From IMG/VR virus record IMGVR_UViG_3300036761_000594, positions 1 through 34,157 of that record: a stretch of DNA of 34,157 nt. The stretch is one strand, 5' to 3'. The stretch comes from a virus. The translations under genes and the position numbers were made by a program. The notes beneath the pieces are model-generated. The model searched no databases. It was given only the letters and a program-made list of their open reading frames with translations, and was not told the origin of the DNA. This document shows, one piece after another, positions 16,481 through 24,263 of this stretch. Every line of letters starts with the position of its first letter. Positions within the stretch are counted from its first letter, which is position 1.

Positions 16481-17011
16481 CTATTTTTCGTTGTAATAAT
16501 CTCCCCACTCTACTAAAATGGTTGATTTATTATCTGTTCTTTCATATGCATATCTATAATAATCAAAGATTTGGTTAGGTTCATCTAATCTCATTATATC
16601 AACATTCTTACATAAGAGTCTAAACCCTTCGGTAAAATCATCTATATGTTGATAGCTTGGATGAAGGGGTCTTTGAGATCCGATAGCGGTTCTTATTATT
16701 ATTTTGGATTTATAATCGGACATTTGGTTAACCTTATCAATATGATTAACTAATTGATTCGTTGCCAGTATCAAAAAATTCCATCTTGGGAAAATAGAAA
16801 TTGGAACTCTACCATTTAATGACATTCCGAATGATATACCCATCTGCATATCCTCATTGACAGGCATTTCTAATAATTTATTTTTATCGATATCCGTAAG
16901 AGTATTTGTCATAGCGGTTCCAGCATATGTAACCGCTTGTCCCAAAAAAAATGTATCAGGTTGTTCACCTAACCAAGTCATAGCTCGTTTTAATTCATCA
17001 AAATATTTCAT
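16481..17011 (-). CDS. ThDP enzyme, E1-beta/transketolase pyrimidine-domain subunit
   Basis: A 176-residue protein matching the pyrimidine-binding domain of E1-beta/transketolase enzymes: MPVNEDMQMGISFGMSL (49-65) with E53 as the likely ThDP-activating glutamate, then FPRWNFLILATNQLVNHIDKV and RTAIGSQRPLHPSYQH. It lacks the C-terminal transketolase domain of full E1-beta proteins (about 325 residues). It is 2 nt downstream of the E1-alpha-like partner, so the two almost surely form one heteromeric enzyme. In sugar clusters such pairs (AviB1/AviB2 type) attach a two-carbon unit to a keto sugar. Confidence 0.82.
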   Translation of the reverse strand: MKYFDELKRAMTWLGEQPDTFFLGQAVTYAGTAMTNTLTDIDKNKLLEMPVNEDMQMGISFGMSLNGRVPISIFPRWNFLILATNQLVNHIDKVNQMSDYKSKIIIRTAIGSQRPLHPSYQHIDDFTEGFRLLCKNVDIMRLDEPNQIFDYYRYAYERTDNKSTILVEWGDYYNEK

Positions 17012-17013
17012 AA

Positions 17014-17610
17014 TTAAAATTGTATTCTAATTCCACTACCCGCGTGTGGATATTTGTTATTATATTGATAATAAATGATTTTTTCTGTCCATTCATAATA
17101 AGAATGATATTTTTTATTCCACACAACTTGTGTATCTGTGCAAACAGATTTATTATTATCTTCTATTATAAATGTGATTGGTAAATCGTGGTAAACAGCA
17201 TATTTGTGATTTTCATTAAATGTTCCTGTTTCTGCCGTCATATCTCCAACAAAACACCAAACATGATTTCCACTTTTCTTTAGTTTTTCATCGAGAGCCA
17301 CACCAACTGCGATTGGAATGTTACCCGTTACAATTGCTGAGGAATATATTTTATGAAAAGGATAGCATAATGAAATTGATTTACCATCTAGAATATCTTT
17401 TTTCAATGTTTCTCGATCAACTCCTTTCAATAGGCATTGATAATGAGATCTCCAATTACAAAATACCCAATCATTTTCTTGAATATTCTTAAATATTTCA
17501 AGCATTTCTTCTTCGTTGTTACTATACAAATGAATAGGGGCTTTTATTTTACCTGTGTTAAATAATTCACATATTTCATCTTCAAATGATATTAGATCTT
17601 CTTTTGTCAT
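17014..17610 (-). CDS. ThDP enzyme, E1-alpha/diphosphate-binding subunit
   Basis: A 198-residue protein with the ThDP/Mg signature: VGDMTAETG (121-129, GD 122-123) then, 28 residues on, DNN (151-153), the classic GD-(N)-NN spacing. Upstream, NWRSHYQ (52-58) recalls the substrate-channel HxxHx loop of 2-oxoacid dehydrogenase E1-alpha. It is shorter than full E1-alpha (about 360 residues), and no lipoyl or E2 partner is encoded nearby, so oxidative decarboxylation with E2 is unlikely. Forms a pair with 16481-17011. Stop and start are separated by 2 nt. Confidence 0.85.
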   Translation of the reverse strand: MTKEDLISFEDEICELFNTGKIKAPIHLYSNNEEEMLEIFKNIQENDWVFCNWRSHYQCLLKGVDRETLKKDILDGKSISLCYPFHKIYSSAIVTGNIPIAVGVALDEKLKKSGNHVWCFVGDMTAETGTFNENHKYAVYHDLPITFIIEDNNKSVCTDTQVVWNKKYHSYYEWTEKIIYYQYNNKYPHAGSGIRIQF

Positions 17611-17616
17611 TTGTCA

Positions 17617-18390
17617 TTATATTTTAATCCAATTATTGGGAATTAAATCTTTTATGTCCTCAATTCCTTCTCCCAACCATTTTTGAGGGGCTATAACTAT
17701 TCTATCATCGTATTGAGATAACCACGCACTCCACCAGCTAAATGAACTATTAGCTATTATGTGATGTTTCATTTTGCTCATCAAATATAACGAAATATAA
17801 TCAATTTCATCAATAAAAACAAATCTATCTCCAATAAAATTTTCTCTACACCATTGCATATCATCAGAAAAAACCAGGATTTTTAAATCGGTTGGTAACA
17901 GAGAGATAGCTTGATTATAATATATCATTGTTTGTGGTGGATGTATATCTGAATAATACTTAACATAATTCCCTCTCCGGACATGTAAACTTATGTTACC
18001 AAATAGATCTGAATATTGATTAATTTTATTGTTAAATTCGATTGGCGGACTAAATAATTTTATGATATCATTTCTTCTATGTTTAAAATATTTTTCACTT
18101 TGAAAATATCCAAAATATTCGTGTTCATTTTGGTATCGCATCGGAACATAAATAAATGGATATGATAGACCCGGTACTACAATGTTATTTTTATTGGGGA
18201 ATCTATTAAAAAGATACATATAATCTGCAGCATGTGGGGCATTCCATATTTCACCAGTCTGCATAGTCCTTATTTTTCCACCTATATCTAATAAACATAA
18301 TTCGTCATTATGATCTTTAGCTAATGACCAAACTGCTGCGATATGAAATAATGAGTTTCCTAAACCTCCGATAGGGTGAATGTAAATCAT
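17617..18390 (-). CDS. GT11 alpha-1,2-fucosyltransferase
   Basis: A 257-residue GT11 enzyme: HPIGGLGNSLFH (5-16), LHVRRGNYVKYY (135-146, the family's HIRRGDY with N for D), VFSDDMQWCRENF and ANSSFSWWSAWLS are the four conserved blocks that bind GDP-fucose. Ser and Trp content and spacing match WbsJ/FutC-type enzymes. Donor GDP-fucose would be made by Gmd and the Fcl-like protein. It is the second clear fucosyltransferase in the island. Confidence 0.93.
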   Translation of the reverse strand: MIYIHPIGGLGNSLFHIAAVWSLAKDHNDELCLLDIGGKIRTMQTGEIWNAPHAADYMYLFNRFPNKNNIVVPGLSYPFIYVPMRYQNEHEYFGYFQSEKYFKHRRNDIIKLFSPPIEFNNKINQYSDLFGNISLHVRRGNYVKYYSDIHPPQTMIYYNQAISLLPTDLKILVFSDDMQWCRENFIGDRFVFIDEIDYISLYLMSKMKHHIIANSSFSWWSAWLSQYDDRIVIAPQKWLGEGIEDIKDLIPNNWIKI

Positions 18391-18391
18391 A

Positions 18392-19642
18392 TTATATCCA
18401 AGTTTTTAAACCTTCTTTATTGTAGTTATCAATATCTTTTGTTACTAAATTTCGTAATTCAAAATATCTTTCTTTTGGTATTTTAGGACAGAAATAATTA
18501 TGGGGGCTCTGATGCGAAAATAAAGACATATTATAAGAGTCGTTAATTAATCCCATTGATTTAACTTCGTCATATAAATCTGTGCCAGGATATGGTGTAA
18601 AAAAACTTAAAGTAATTCTAAATGGTTTAAGGCTTTTTACAAATTCAACGGACTTAATAATTGATTCTTCTGTATCTCTGGGAAACCCTATTATCATATA
18701 TGCTTTCCATTCTATTGAATTACTATTCAATATTTCTGCGGCCCTTAAAAAATCATCTGTTGTTTCACCCTTCTTAACATATGCAAGAGTATTGTTATCT
18801 CCACTTTCCAGCCCTAAACTCATTTGTCCACATCCAGCCGCTTTCATCATTTTAACCATTTCGTCTGATATCGAATCTGCACGGGTATCACATCTCCAAT
18901 GAGCAGGAACATCGTATTTTGAACAAAATTCAGCGAGCCGTCTCTTATTGACTGTAAATGTTTCATCCCAAAATGTAAAATAATTAGATTTAAATCTTTC
19001 GTTCACATATTTCATTTCAGATATAATCCTATCAACGGATTTAAATGTAACTTTATGTTTCCACATTATTTTAGACGCGCAGAAAGTACACATAAATGGA
19101 CATCCTCTAGTTGATAATACATGACCATAACCATTTGGTGAGTATTTGTCCAATAGAATGTCATAATTCGGGAAAGGAATTTCATCTAAATTTTTAATTC
19201 TATTTCCATGTGATTCATATTCTCCACAAAAAACTTCTACTCCCTCTGGATATGCTGTTGGATCGGTTGAAGGGTGATTACCGCCAACAATAACAGGTAT
19301 TTTATATTCATTTGTGATCTCAATGATCTTCAATGCTGATAGATATTTAACATTAAGAACATTAATACCTATTTTATTAGGTTTAATTTCTTCTATTGTT
19401 TTACGTAATTCCGTCCATACTGGGTGATTTGGATCGTTAAGTGAGTTAATGTATATGTCATAGTGATCAGTTCTTTCGGAATATCCCGCATAGTGAGCAT
19501 TTTTACCAATTTCCATATTTTTAATAAAAACCTCGTCACCTTCGGCCACCATTTGTGTTCCAACAGCTAACAGGGAAAGCGGAACATAATCTTGTTCTAA
19601 CCCGATAAATCGATAAAATGGTGGATTAAATAATAGCGTCAT
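18392..19642 (-). CDS. Radical SAM protein with B12-binding-like N-terminus
   Basis: A 416-residue enzyme. The N-terminal 140 residues match a cobalamin-type Rossmann domain (VPLSLLAVGTQMV, IGINVLN, VIVGGNHPS), with the usual DxHxxG histidine not evident. The radical SAM cluster is STRGCPFMCTFCAS with C181, C185 and C188, and GLESGDNNTL and IIGFPRDT follow. Class B-like enzymes of this design perform C-methylations or other radical changes. In a sugar cluster it may C-methylate or deoxygenate a nucleotide sugar; the substrate is unknown. The start overlaps the GT2 gene by 4 nt. Confidence 0.88.
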   Translation of the reverse strand: MTLLFNPPFYRFIGLEQDYVPLSLLAVGTQMVAEGDEVFIKNMEIGKNAHYAGYSERTDHYDIYINSLNDPNHPVWTELRKTIEEIKPNKIGINVLNVKYLSALKIIEITNEYKIPVIVGGNHPSTDPTAYPEGVEVFCGEYESHGNRIKNLDEIPFPNYDILLDKYSPNGYGHVLSTRGCPFMCTFCASKIMWKHKVTFKSVDRIISEMKYVNERFKSNYFTFWDETFTVNKRRLAEFCSKYDVPAHWRCDTRADSISDEMVKMMKAAGCGQMSLGLESGDNNTLAYVKKGETTDDFLRAAEILNSNSIEWKAYMIIGFPRDTEESIIKSVEFVKSLKPFRITLSFFTPYPGTDLYDEVKSMGLINDSYNMSLFSHQSPHNYFCPKIPKERYFELRNLVTKDIDNYNKEGLKTWI

Positions 19643-20361
19643 TCAGATATTTCGTCATATAAAGGCTTATTTTGTAAATATTTGGCGGTCGCAATCGAAA
19701 CGTCAGGAAATTTCTTCATATCGTTGAATGGATTAAGATCGTTATATATGTATAATACCCGATCAATAAATTTAATGTGCTTTATTCCTGCCATCTCAAT
19801 CATTGGATACATAAACGCGAGATCTCCGCATGTCGGTAGCATATTACCATTATCATCATTAAAATCTTTCTTATCAATTAAGTCCCATAATTTTTTCTTA
19901 AATGTCCTTAAATGACTTGTCAGCCAAACACAGCTCCTTCTATATGTTCTGGTATTGTAAATAGGCCTACAATAATTACTATAGGATTTAGTTAATGGCT
20001 CAAATTGTCCATAAGTTAACCATACATCTCCTTGATATATTTCATTTAAATATGATAAAACATAAATATCAGACAACCAATCATCTCCATCTAATGTTAT
20101 AATTATATCTTCCTTATCAAATGAAAAGGTTTTTATCCCTGTATCCATATTTGGTAATGAATGACCTAGTCGAACATCGTTTCTAATTGTGTATGCATCG
20201 TCGTATTTTTGAATTATATTCCAAGTGCCATCTGTTGAATGGTCATCAACAATTACTAATTTATAATTTTTGTAACTTTGATTGATAACAGAATCTAAGC
20301 ATTTTTTTATCCATTCAACAGAATTATGAACAGTAACTAAAATGATAAAATGATTATTCAT
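19639..20361 (-). CDS. Glycosyltransferase family 2 (GT-A)
   Basis: A 240-residue GT2 enzyme: ILVTVHNSVEWIKKCLDSV (7-25), LVIVDDHSTDGTW (35-47), IITLDGDDWLSD with the DxD-type metal site, and a C-terminal segment TCGDLAFMYPMIEMAG acting as acceptor/base region. Soluble and without transmembrane helices, so not a processive polysaccharide synthase. Overlaps the radical SAM gene and the GT32 gene by a few nt. Confidence 0.9.
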   Translation of the reverse strand: MNNHFIILVTVHNSVEWIKKCLDSVINQSYKNYKLVIVDDHSTDGTWNIIQKYDDAYTIRNDVRLGHSLPNMDTGIKTFSFDKEDIIITLDGDDWLSDIYVLSYLNEIYQGDVWLTYGQFEPLTKSYSNYCRPIYNTRTYRRSCVWLTSHLRTFKKKLWDLIDKKDFNDDNGNMLPTCGDLAFMYPMIEMAGIKHIKFIDRVLYIYNDLNPFNDMKKFPDVSIATAKYLQNKPLYDEISE

Positions 20362-21190
20362 TATTTATTTTTCTTATTATATTTCCTATTAAATTATTTG
20401 GAAGATTAGTTAATCCGCCATTTGTCCTTGCAAAAAATTCGCTCCATTGAGAATGGCCAGCATACCAATGAGCCCCTATTGATCCTTCTGTAAATCTTGG
20501 CGGCACATTATTTAAAAAATCAGGAATTGATCCCGCATTATGTGAATAAACCACATCCATATCTAAATTTATTGCTGGCGATAATTGATTAATTGTTTCA
20601 ATATTACGAAAATATTCATTATATAACGTGGGGCCAATCGCTTGATATTGCGATGGCAACGGTCTACTTTTAATTATGTCCAATAAATATTGAAAAAATT
20701 TACTTTTTGGTTGCGACATTAAAAATCCAATAGAATGCCCATATGCGGAACTACAGACAAATGTTTCTTTATTTCGATTTTCAATTGTGTTGACCAATAA
20801 ATTAGTTATGGGTTTAAAATATATTATATCCATATCTGACCAAACGCCGCCAAAGGTGGTTAAAAGATGTAATCGTATAAAATCTGACTTATGGACTTCA
20901 GTTGCAGTATTTTTGAATCCGATCTCATCGAAATCTACCGCCATTGACTTTATTGGAAGCTTTAGCATTTCAGATGAGTAATCGTCGCAATTAACGGGAT
21001 AACATAATTCACCTGTTGGCCATGTTATGTGGGTAGTTGGATATTTAGGATACCAAAACATTATTTTCCAATCTGGATTATATTTCATAAATGATTTTAC
21101 AGTTAAAAATCGGATATAGGGCATCACGCCACCGCCCCAATAGATGTGAAAAATTTTAGGAACTTGCAATTGCCATTTCATTTGCCCCAT
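20354..21190 (-). CDS. Glycosyltransferase family 32-like (DxD sugar-binding)
   Basis: A 278-residue GT-A enzyme with the Gly_transf_sug pattern: VPKIFHIYWGG (10-20), PDWKIMFWYP, KSDFIRLHLLTTFGGVWSDMDII with the DxD metal motif (D-M-D), as in OCH1/alpha-1,4-GlcNAc- and mannosyltransferase-like proteins. Later AYGHSIGFLMSQP and a C-terminal AHWYAGHSQW are typical of the family. Overlaps the next upstream gene by 13 nt. Donor and acceptor not predictable. Confidence 0.88.
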   Translation of the reverse strand: MGQMKWQLQVPKIFHIYWGGGVMPYIRFLTVKSFMKYNPDWKIMFWYPKYPTTHITWPTGELCYPVNCDDYSSEMLKLPIKSMAVDFDEIGFKNTATEVHKSDFIRLHLLTTFGGVWSDMDIIYFKPITNLLVNTIENRNKETFVCSSAYGHSIGFLMSQPKSKFFQYLLDIIKSRPLPSQYQAIGPTLYNEYFRNIETINQLSPAINLDMDVVYSHNAGSIPDFLNNVPPRFTEGSIGAHWYAGHSQWSEFFARTNGGLTNLPNNLIGNIIRKINNE

Positions 21191-21978
21191 ATTAATAATT
21201 TTGTTGGATTTGCTTTATATATGTTTTCGCGCAAAGTTACATTATGAAGCAATGAACGATTTTTTTCCGTTAATACCTCCGCGTCGGGTCTATTCCAAAA
21301 AACAGTATCATGGTACTGATGAATAACCGAAATATTATCTTCAATCATTAGTTTTAATCCTAATCTTGATATTCTTACAATAAGTTCGTCATCATCATAT
21401 CCAATACCAGGAGCGTATCTTTCATCAAATCCGTTTAATTTTTTCATATTGCTCCTCGTTATTGCCGAACAAAAATGATAATATACTCTTCTATATATTG
21501 AATGATTATACCATCCTGGCGCAGATCCGCCAGTATATGGGCGTTGTGGTAATGACTTTAATAGTTCATCCATACGTTCATTACGATATTGCGAAATCGT
21601 TTCAGTTGTTTCAGGATCTAATCCATATGCTGATATGGCGATATAATTTGAATCATTAACATTTTCATTAATATATGTGAGCACATCATGTACATGTAAA
21701 CATTCTGGATTCTGTAAAACAATAATATCGCCTTTAGATTCACTCATTCCAATATTAAGTGGCATACATGAATTGACATACCATTTGTCTTCTTTTTCCA
21801 ATCTGATTATCTTTAAGAATGGAAATTCATCGAGAAGATCCTCTAATCGATGTTCTGGCGAACTACCATCATCAACGACAATAAATTCAAAATCCTTATA
21901 TTTTGATCTTGTTATTGATAATAAAGTTTCATAGAATAAATCTTTGCGGTTGTAATAACCTGTCACTATGCTTATCAT
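21178..21978 (-). CDS. Glycosyltransferase 2 with galactosyltransferase-type C-terminus
   Basis: A 266-residue GT-A enzyme: MISIVTGYYNRKDLF (1-15), FIVVDDGSS (32-40), IIVLQNPECLHVHDVL (in place of a DxD, a PECLHxxD variant) and the C-terminal substrate-recognition block MKKLNGFDERYAPGIGYDDDEL, seen in the galactosyltransferase/N-acetylgalactosaminyltransferase C-domain. It is the first glycosyltransferase of the island in transcription order. The gap to the preceding small gene is 3 nt. Confidence 0.88.
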   Translation of the reverse strand: MISIVTGYYNRKDLFYETLLSITRSKYKDFEFIVVDDGSSPEHRLEDLLDEFPFLKIIRLEKEDKWYVNSCMPLNIGMSESKGDIIVLQNPECLHVHDVLTYINENVNDSNYIAISAYGLDPETTETISQYRNERMDELLKSLPQRPYTGGSAPGWYNHSIYRRVYYHFCSAITRSNMKKLNGFDERYAPGIGYDDDELIVRISRLGLKLMIEDNISVIHQYHDTVFWNRPDAEVLTEKNRSLLHNVTLRENIYKANPTKLLIWGK

Positions 21979-21981
21979 AAT

Positions 21982-22188
21982 TTATCCCGAATAATAACAA
22001 TCCATTAAATCCTGTACTCCATTTTCTAATTCTTTTTTGGTTGGATTTAACTTTTTTATCAGATGAACTTTTTCTATTAATTCGCTTTCGATACACTCTA
22101 TTTCATAGAATAAATCTTGGGCCTCATCTATAAGCCTTTTTCTTAATTGGCTATCAGTTTCTTTTGATCTTGTGCCTGCTACTCCCAT
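21982..22188 (-). CDS. Small coiled-coil protein, unknown
   Basis: A 68-residue protein, mostly one predicted coiled coil (about residues 12-50; EAQDLFYEIECIESELIEKVHLIKKL) with heptad-like hydrophobics. It starts the sugar transcript and precedes the first glycosyltransferase by 3 nt. It has no recognised domain; a role in assembly or as a small adaptor is only a guess. Coding support comes from the operon-tight spacing. Confidence 0.65.
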   Translation of the reverse strand: MGVAGTRSKETDSQLRKRLIDEAQDLFYEIECIESELIEKVHLIKKLNPTKKELENGVQDLMDCYYSG

Positions 22189-22277
22189 ATTAAATGACTT
22201 TTTCCTAAATATAAGTTTTTATATTATAATAATCAAGTTGTATAGAATATTTATATACAAATCTATATTTATCTTAT
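22189..22277. promoter_or_regulatory. Divergent promoter region
   Basis: 89 nt of almost pure A/T between divergent starts at 22188 (-) and 22278 (+). Plus-strand TATTTATAT lies at 22248-22256, 21 nt before the 22278 ATG, and TATTTATCT at 22266-22274, immediately upstream. On the minus strand TAGATTTG (22265-22258) fits the Bacteroidetes TAnnTTTG -7 box for the sugar island, but no TTTG lies 20 nt further upstream. No Shine-Dalgarno sequence was seen on either side. Confidence 0.5.
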
Positions 22278-23432
22278 ATGAAAATCATTATATCCGAAAG
22301 ACAGGTTAAATACATATTGGGAAGTCCCGATATTATTAACGAACAAAATGACGTACCTACTGATAATAATACATTGATAGTACTACAAAATAGCATCAAT
22401 GATCTTATCGATAAAAAACAAAAAGAAATTCTTGATACAACCACCGTTAAAATCGTTGGCAATCCACAAGATTTGAAGATGGCGATCGGAGAAAAACCAT
22501 ATGATATGAAGCAAATGGTACGAGGAGTATACGCAATTGTAATACCTCCCAATTCCACATTTCCATTTGATGGGTCGCCAATGTCAACACTATTACCAGA
22601 AATTGAAAAAATTAACGAATATAAAATTTTGGCGGAAAAACATCCAGAAATTAAAACACAAATTGAAAAAGGAATGATTAAAGGCATGGTTTATACCGAT
22701 GAACAAAATCAAGGAACATTTAAATTCACGGTATCAAAAAGACTAGAAGATACCGCAGATATGAAATCTGCTGTTGCTTTTGGGACACCATATCCTTTTG
22801 GCGAGTTTTTAGAAAGAAATAAACTCATTTATAGGTTTAAAAGCGGATTATTTGGAATGCTAGAATCTGGTCAAATCTCTGTTAATTTATCTAGTATTCC
22901 TCTTAAATTAACCCCTGCTCAGACATCTCCAGGAATTGTACCATCAGCACCAATTCAAATTACACCAATGACTCTCGGTGATTTATTTAATTACGATAAT
23001 ATTGAATTTAAAGATGAAAATGCCGCTAATCAACAAATGGCTCGATTTATTCAACAAATAAAATCTTTAATTGAGAAATACGGGGAAACATTCATTAAAC
23101 ATATTTATAGTCAAAATCCAACTATTCAGGCATATGCAAGCATTGATGGAGATCCAGCACAACAAATTGTTGGGGAATATCAGCCATGCTCGGGTAATAA
23201 AACGAGACAAGAATATGATTTATGCTTATCACAAGAAAGGGCGAAGAAGATATCGGAAATATTAAATAAAGCGCTTCCAGAATTAGAAGGGGCGATCAAA
23301 TTTAAAGGAATGGGTGAAACAAATCAATTCGGCCCTGGATGGACAAAAGAAAATCCAACCATACCTGAACAAACCGCATCTAATAGAAGATATGTGTTAA
23401 CGCCAATTAATCCTTTTACGCCCACACAATAG
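22278..23432 (+). CDS. OmpA-like C-terminal domain protein with capsid-tag N-terminus
   Basis: A 384-residue protein. The N-terminal tag (MKIIISERQVK ... IINE|Q) has a predicted T4-type cleavage after E22. The C-terminal 100 residues match the OmpA/MotB peptidoglycan-binding domain: IQAYASIDGDPAQQIVG, LSQERAKKISEILNKALPE, FKGMGETN and ASNRRYVLTPIN (the NRRV end). There is a Cys pair (PCSG...YDLCLS) in the middle. It has no signal peptide, so it is more likely a virion component acting at the host envelope than a host outer-membrane protein. It is followed by the HExxH gene after 1 nt. Confidence 0.78.
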   Translation: MKIIISERQVKYILGSPDIINEQNDVPTDNNTLIVLQNSINDLIDKKQKEILDTTTVKIVGNPQDLKMAIGEKPYDMKQMVRGVYAIVIPPNSTFPFDGSPMSTLLPEIEKINEYKILAEKHPEIKTQIEKGMIKGMVYTDEQNQGTFKFTVSKRLEDTADMKSAVAFGTPYPFGEFLERNKLIYRFKSGLFGMLESGQISVNLSSIPLKLTPAQTSPGIVPSAPIQITPMTLGDLFNYDNIEFKDENAANQQMARFIQQIKSLIEKYGETFIKHIYSQNPTIQAYASIDGDPAQQIVGEYQPCSGNKTRQEYDLCLSQERAKKISEILNKALPELEGAIKFKGMGETNQFGPGWTKENPTIPEQTASNRRYVLTPINPFTPTQ

Positions 23433-23433
23433 T

Positions 23434-24225
23434 ATGAAATTATCGCCACTAGCAGAGGAAATTCTAAACGAATTATATGGCGTTAGTTTTGATGCCAGGG
23501 TATGGGCGCCAGTTATATTACAGCGTGTTGGATCAGAAAAAAAATTTAAAAATATAACAATTAAAGGATCGGATTATCCAAAAGAATTTAGGGTATTTCC
23601 TGTTGATCAGATTAATATCACAATTAATCCAAATTATCCAACTGCGGCATATGATGAAAATAAAAGTGGATATGATAATAACGGCGAATATCATATATAT
23701 TTTGTTTTTGGGATTGGCCATATACAGCCATCCGCCATACATCATGAATTAAGACACGCATATGAGGATTTTATGAGAATGTCAAAAGGGAAGCCCGGAT
23801 TATCTCAAAGTAAGGAAGGTAAATCATTATTTGGCGGGGATTTTGAAAATTTTGTACTAAGTGGGGATACATATGGTCCGTTTAACATTTTGATGTGGGG
23901 ATTATATTATACATCAAAAATAGAAAGATCATCATTTTCTGAGACAGTTTATGATGGTGGGAATGTAATTCATATTATTGAAGGATTAATTAAAAAAAAT
24001 ACGGTTTCAAATATTCAAACTAAATATAAACCAGAGGATATGGAAATATGGTGGAATAAATTAAAACAAGAATATAGAATTCCTATTTTTGATAAATTTA
24101 AAGATTATCTATCTTTTATAAAATGGGCTTCGGATGAAATAAAATATAAAGGGGAAAAATCATTAAAGAAATTAAGAAATGTACAATATCGTAGAGAAGA
24201 AAATAAAAAAGAAGGGGTCGTTTAA
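23434..24225 (+). CDS. HExxH metallopeptidase-like protein, tagged
   Basis: A 263-residue protein with HHELRHAYEDF near 103-113, giving the zinc-binding HExxH as H104-E105-L-R-H108. The third ligand cannot be assigned. The N-terminus MKLSPLAEEILNE|LY matches the short tag form with predicted cleavage after E13. Cytoplasmic-type sequence without signal peptide. It shares a transcript with the OmpA-like gene (1-nt gap). A cell-wall or capsid-maturation protease role is possible; the substrate is unknown. Confidence 0.72.
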   Translation: MKLSPLAEEILNELYGVSFDARVWAPVILQRVGSEKKFKNITIKGSDYPKEFRVFPVDQINITINPNYPTAAYDENKSGYDNNGEYHIYFVFGIGHIQPSAIHHELRHAYEDFMRMSKGKPGLSQSKEGKSLFGGDFENFVLSGDTYGPFNILMWGLYYTSKIERSSFSETVYDGGNVIHIIEGLIKKNTVSNIQTKYKPEDMEIWWNKLKQEYRIPIFDKFKDYLSFIKWASDEIKYKGEKSLKKLRNVQYRREENKKEGVV

Positions 24226-24231
24226 CCCCTT
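24212..24231. terminator. Bidirectional intrinsic terminator
   Basis: Stem AAGGGGT (24212-24218) pairs with ACCCCTT (24225-24231) around loop CGTTTA. A T7 run follows on the plus strand and an A-rich run precedes it, so a T-rich run follows on the minus strand too. It overlaps the stop codon of 23434-24225 and faces the end of 24264-25082, serving two convergent transcripts. Confidence 0.85.
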
Positions 24232-24263
24232 TTTTTAACCTTGTGATTTCTTATTATTTTTTG

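Noticed and set aside
3748-21978. A recently captured host O-antigen locus
   Set aside because: No flippase, polymerase or initiating transferase was seen, and the base composition and tight overlaps match the phage genes around it.
22274-22687. Minus-strand ORF opposite the OmpA-like gene
   Set aside because: It is antisense to a gene with a recognisable tag and OmpA-like C-terminus, shows no motif and has no upstream signals.
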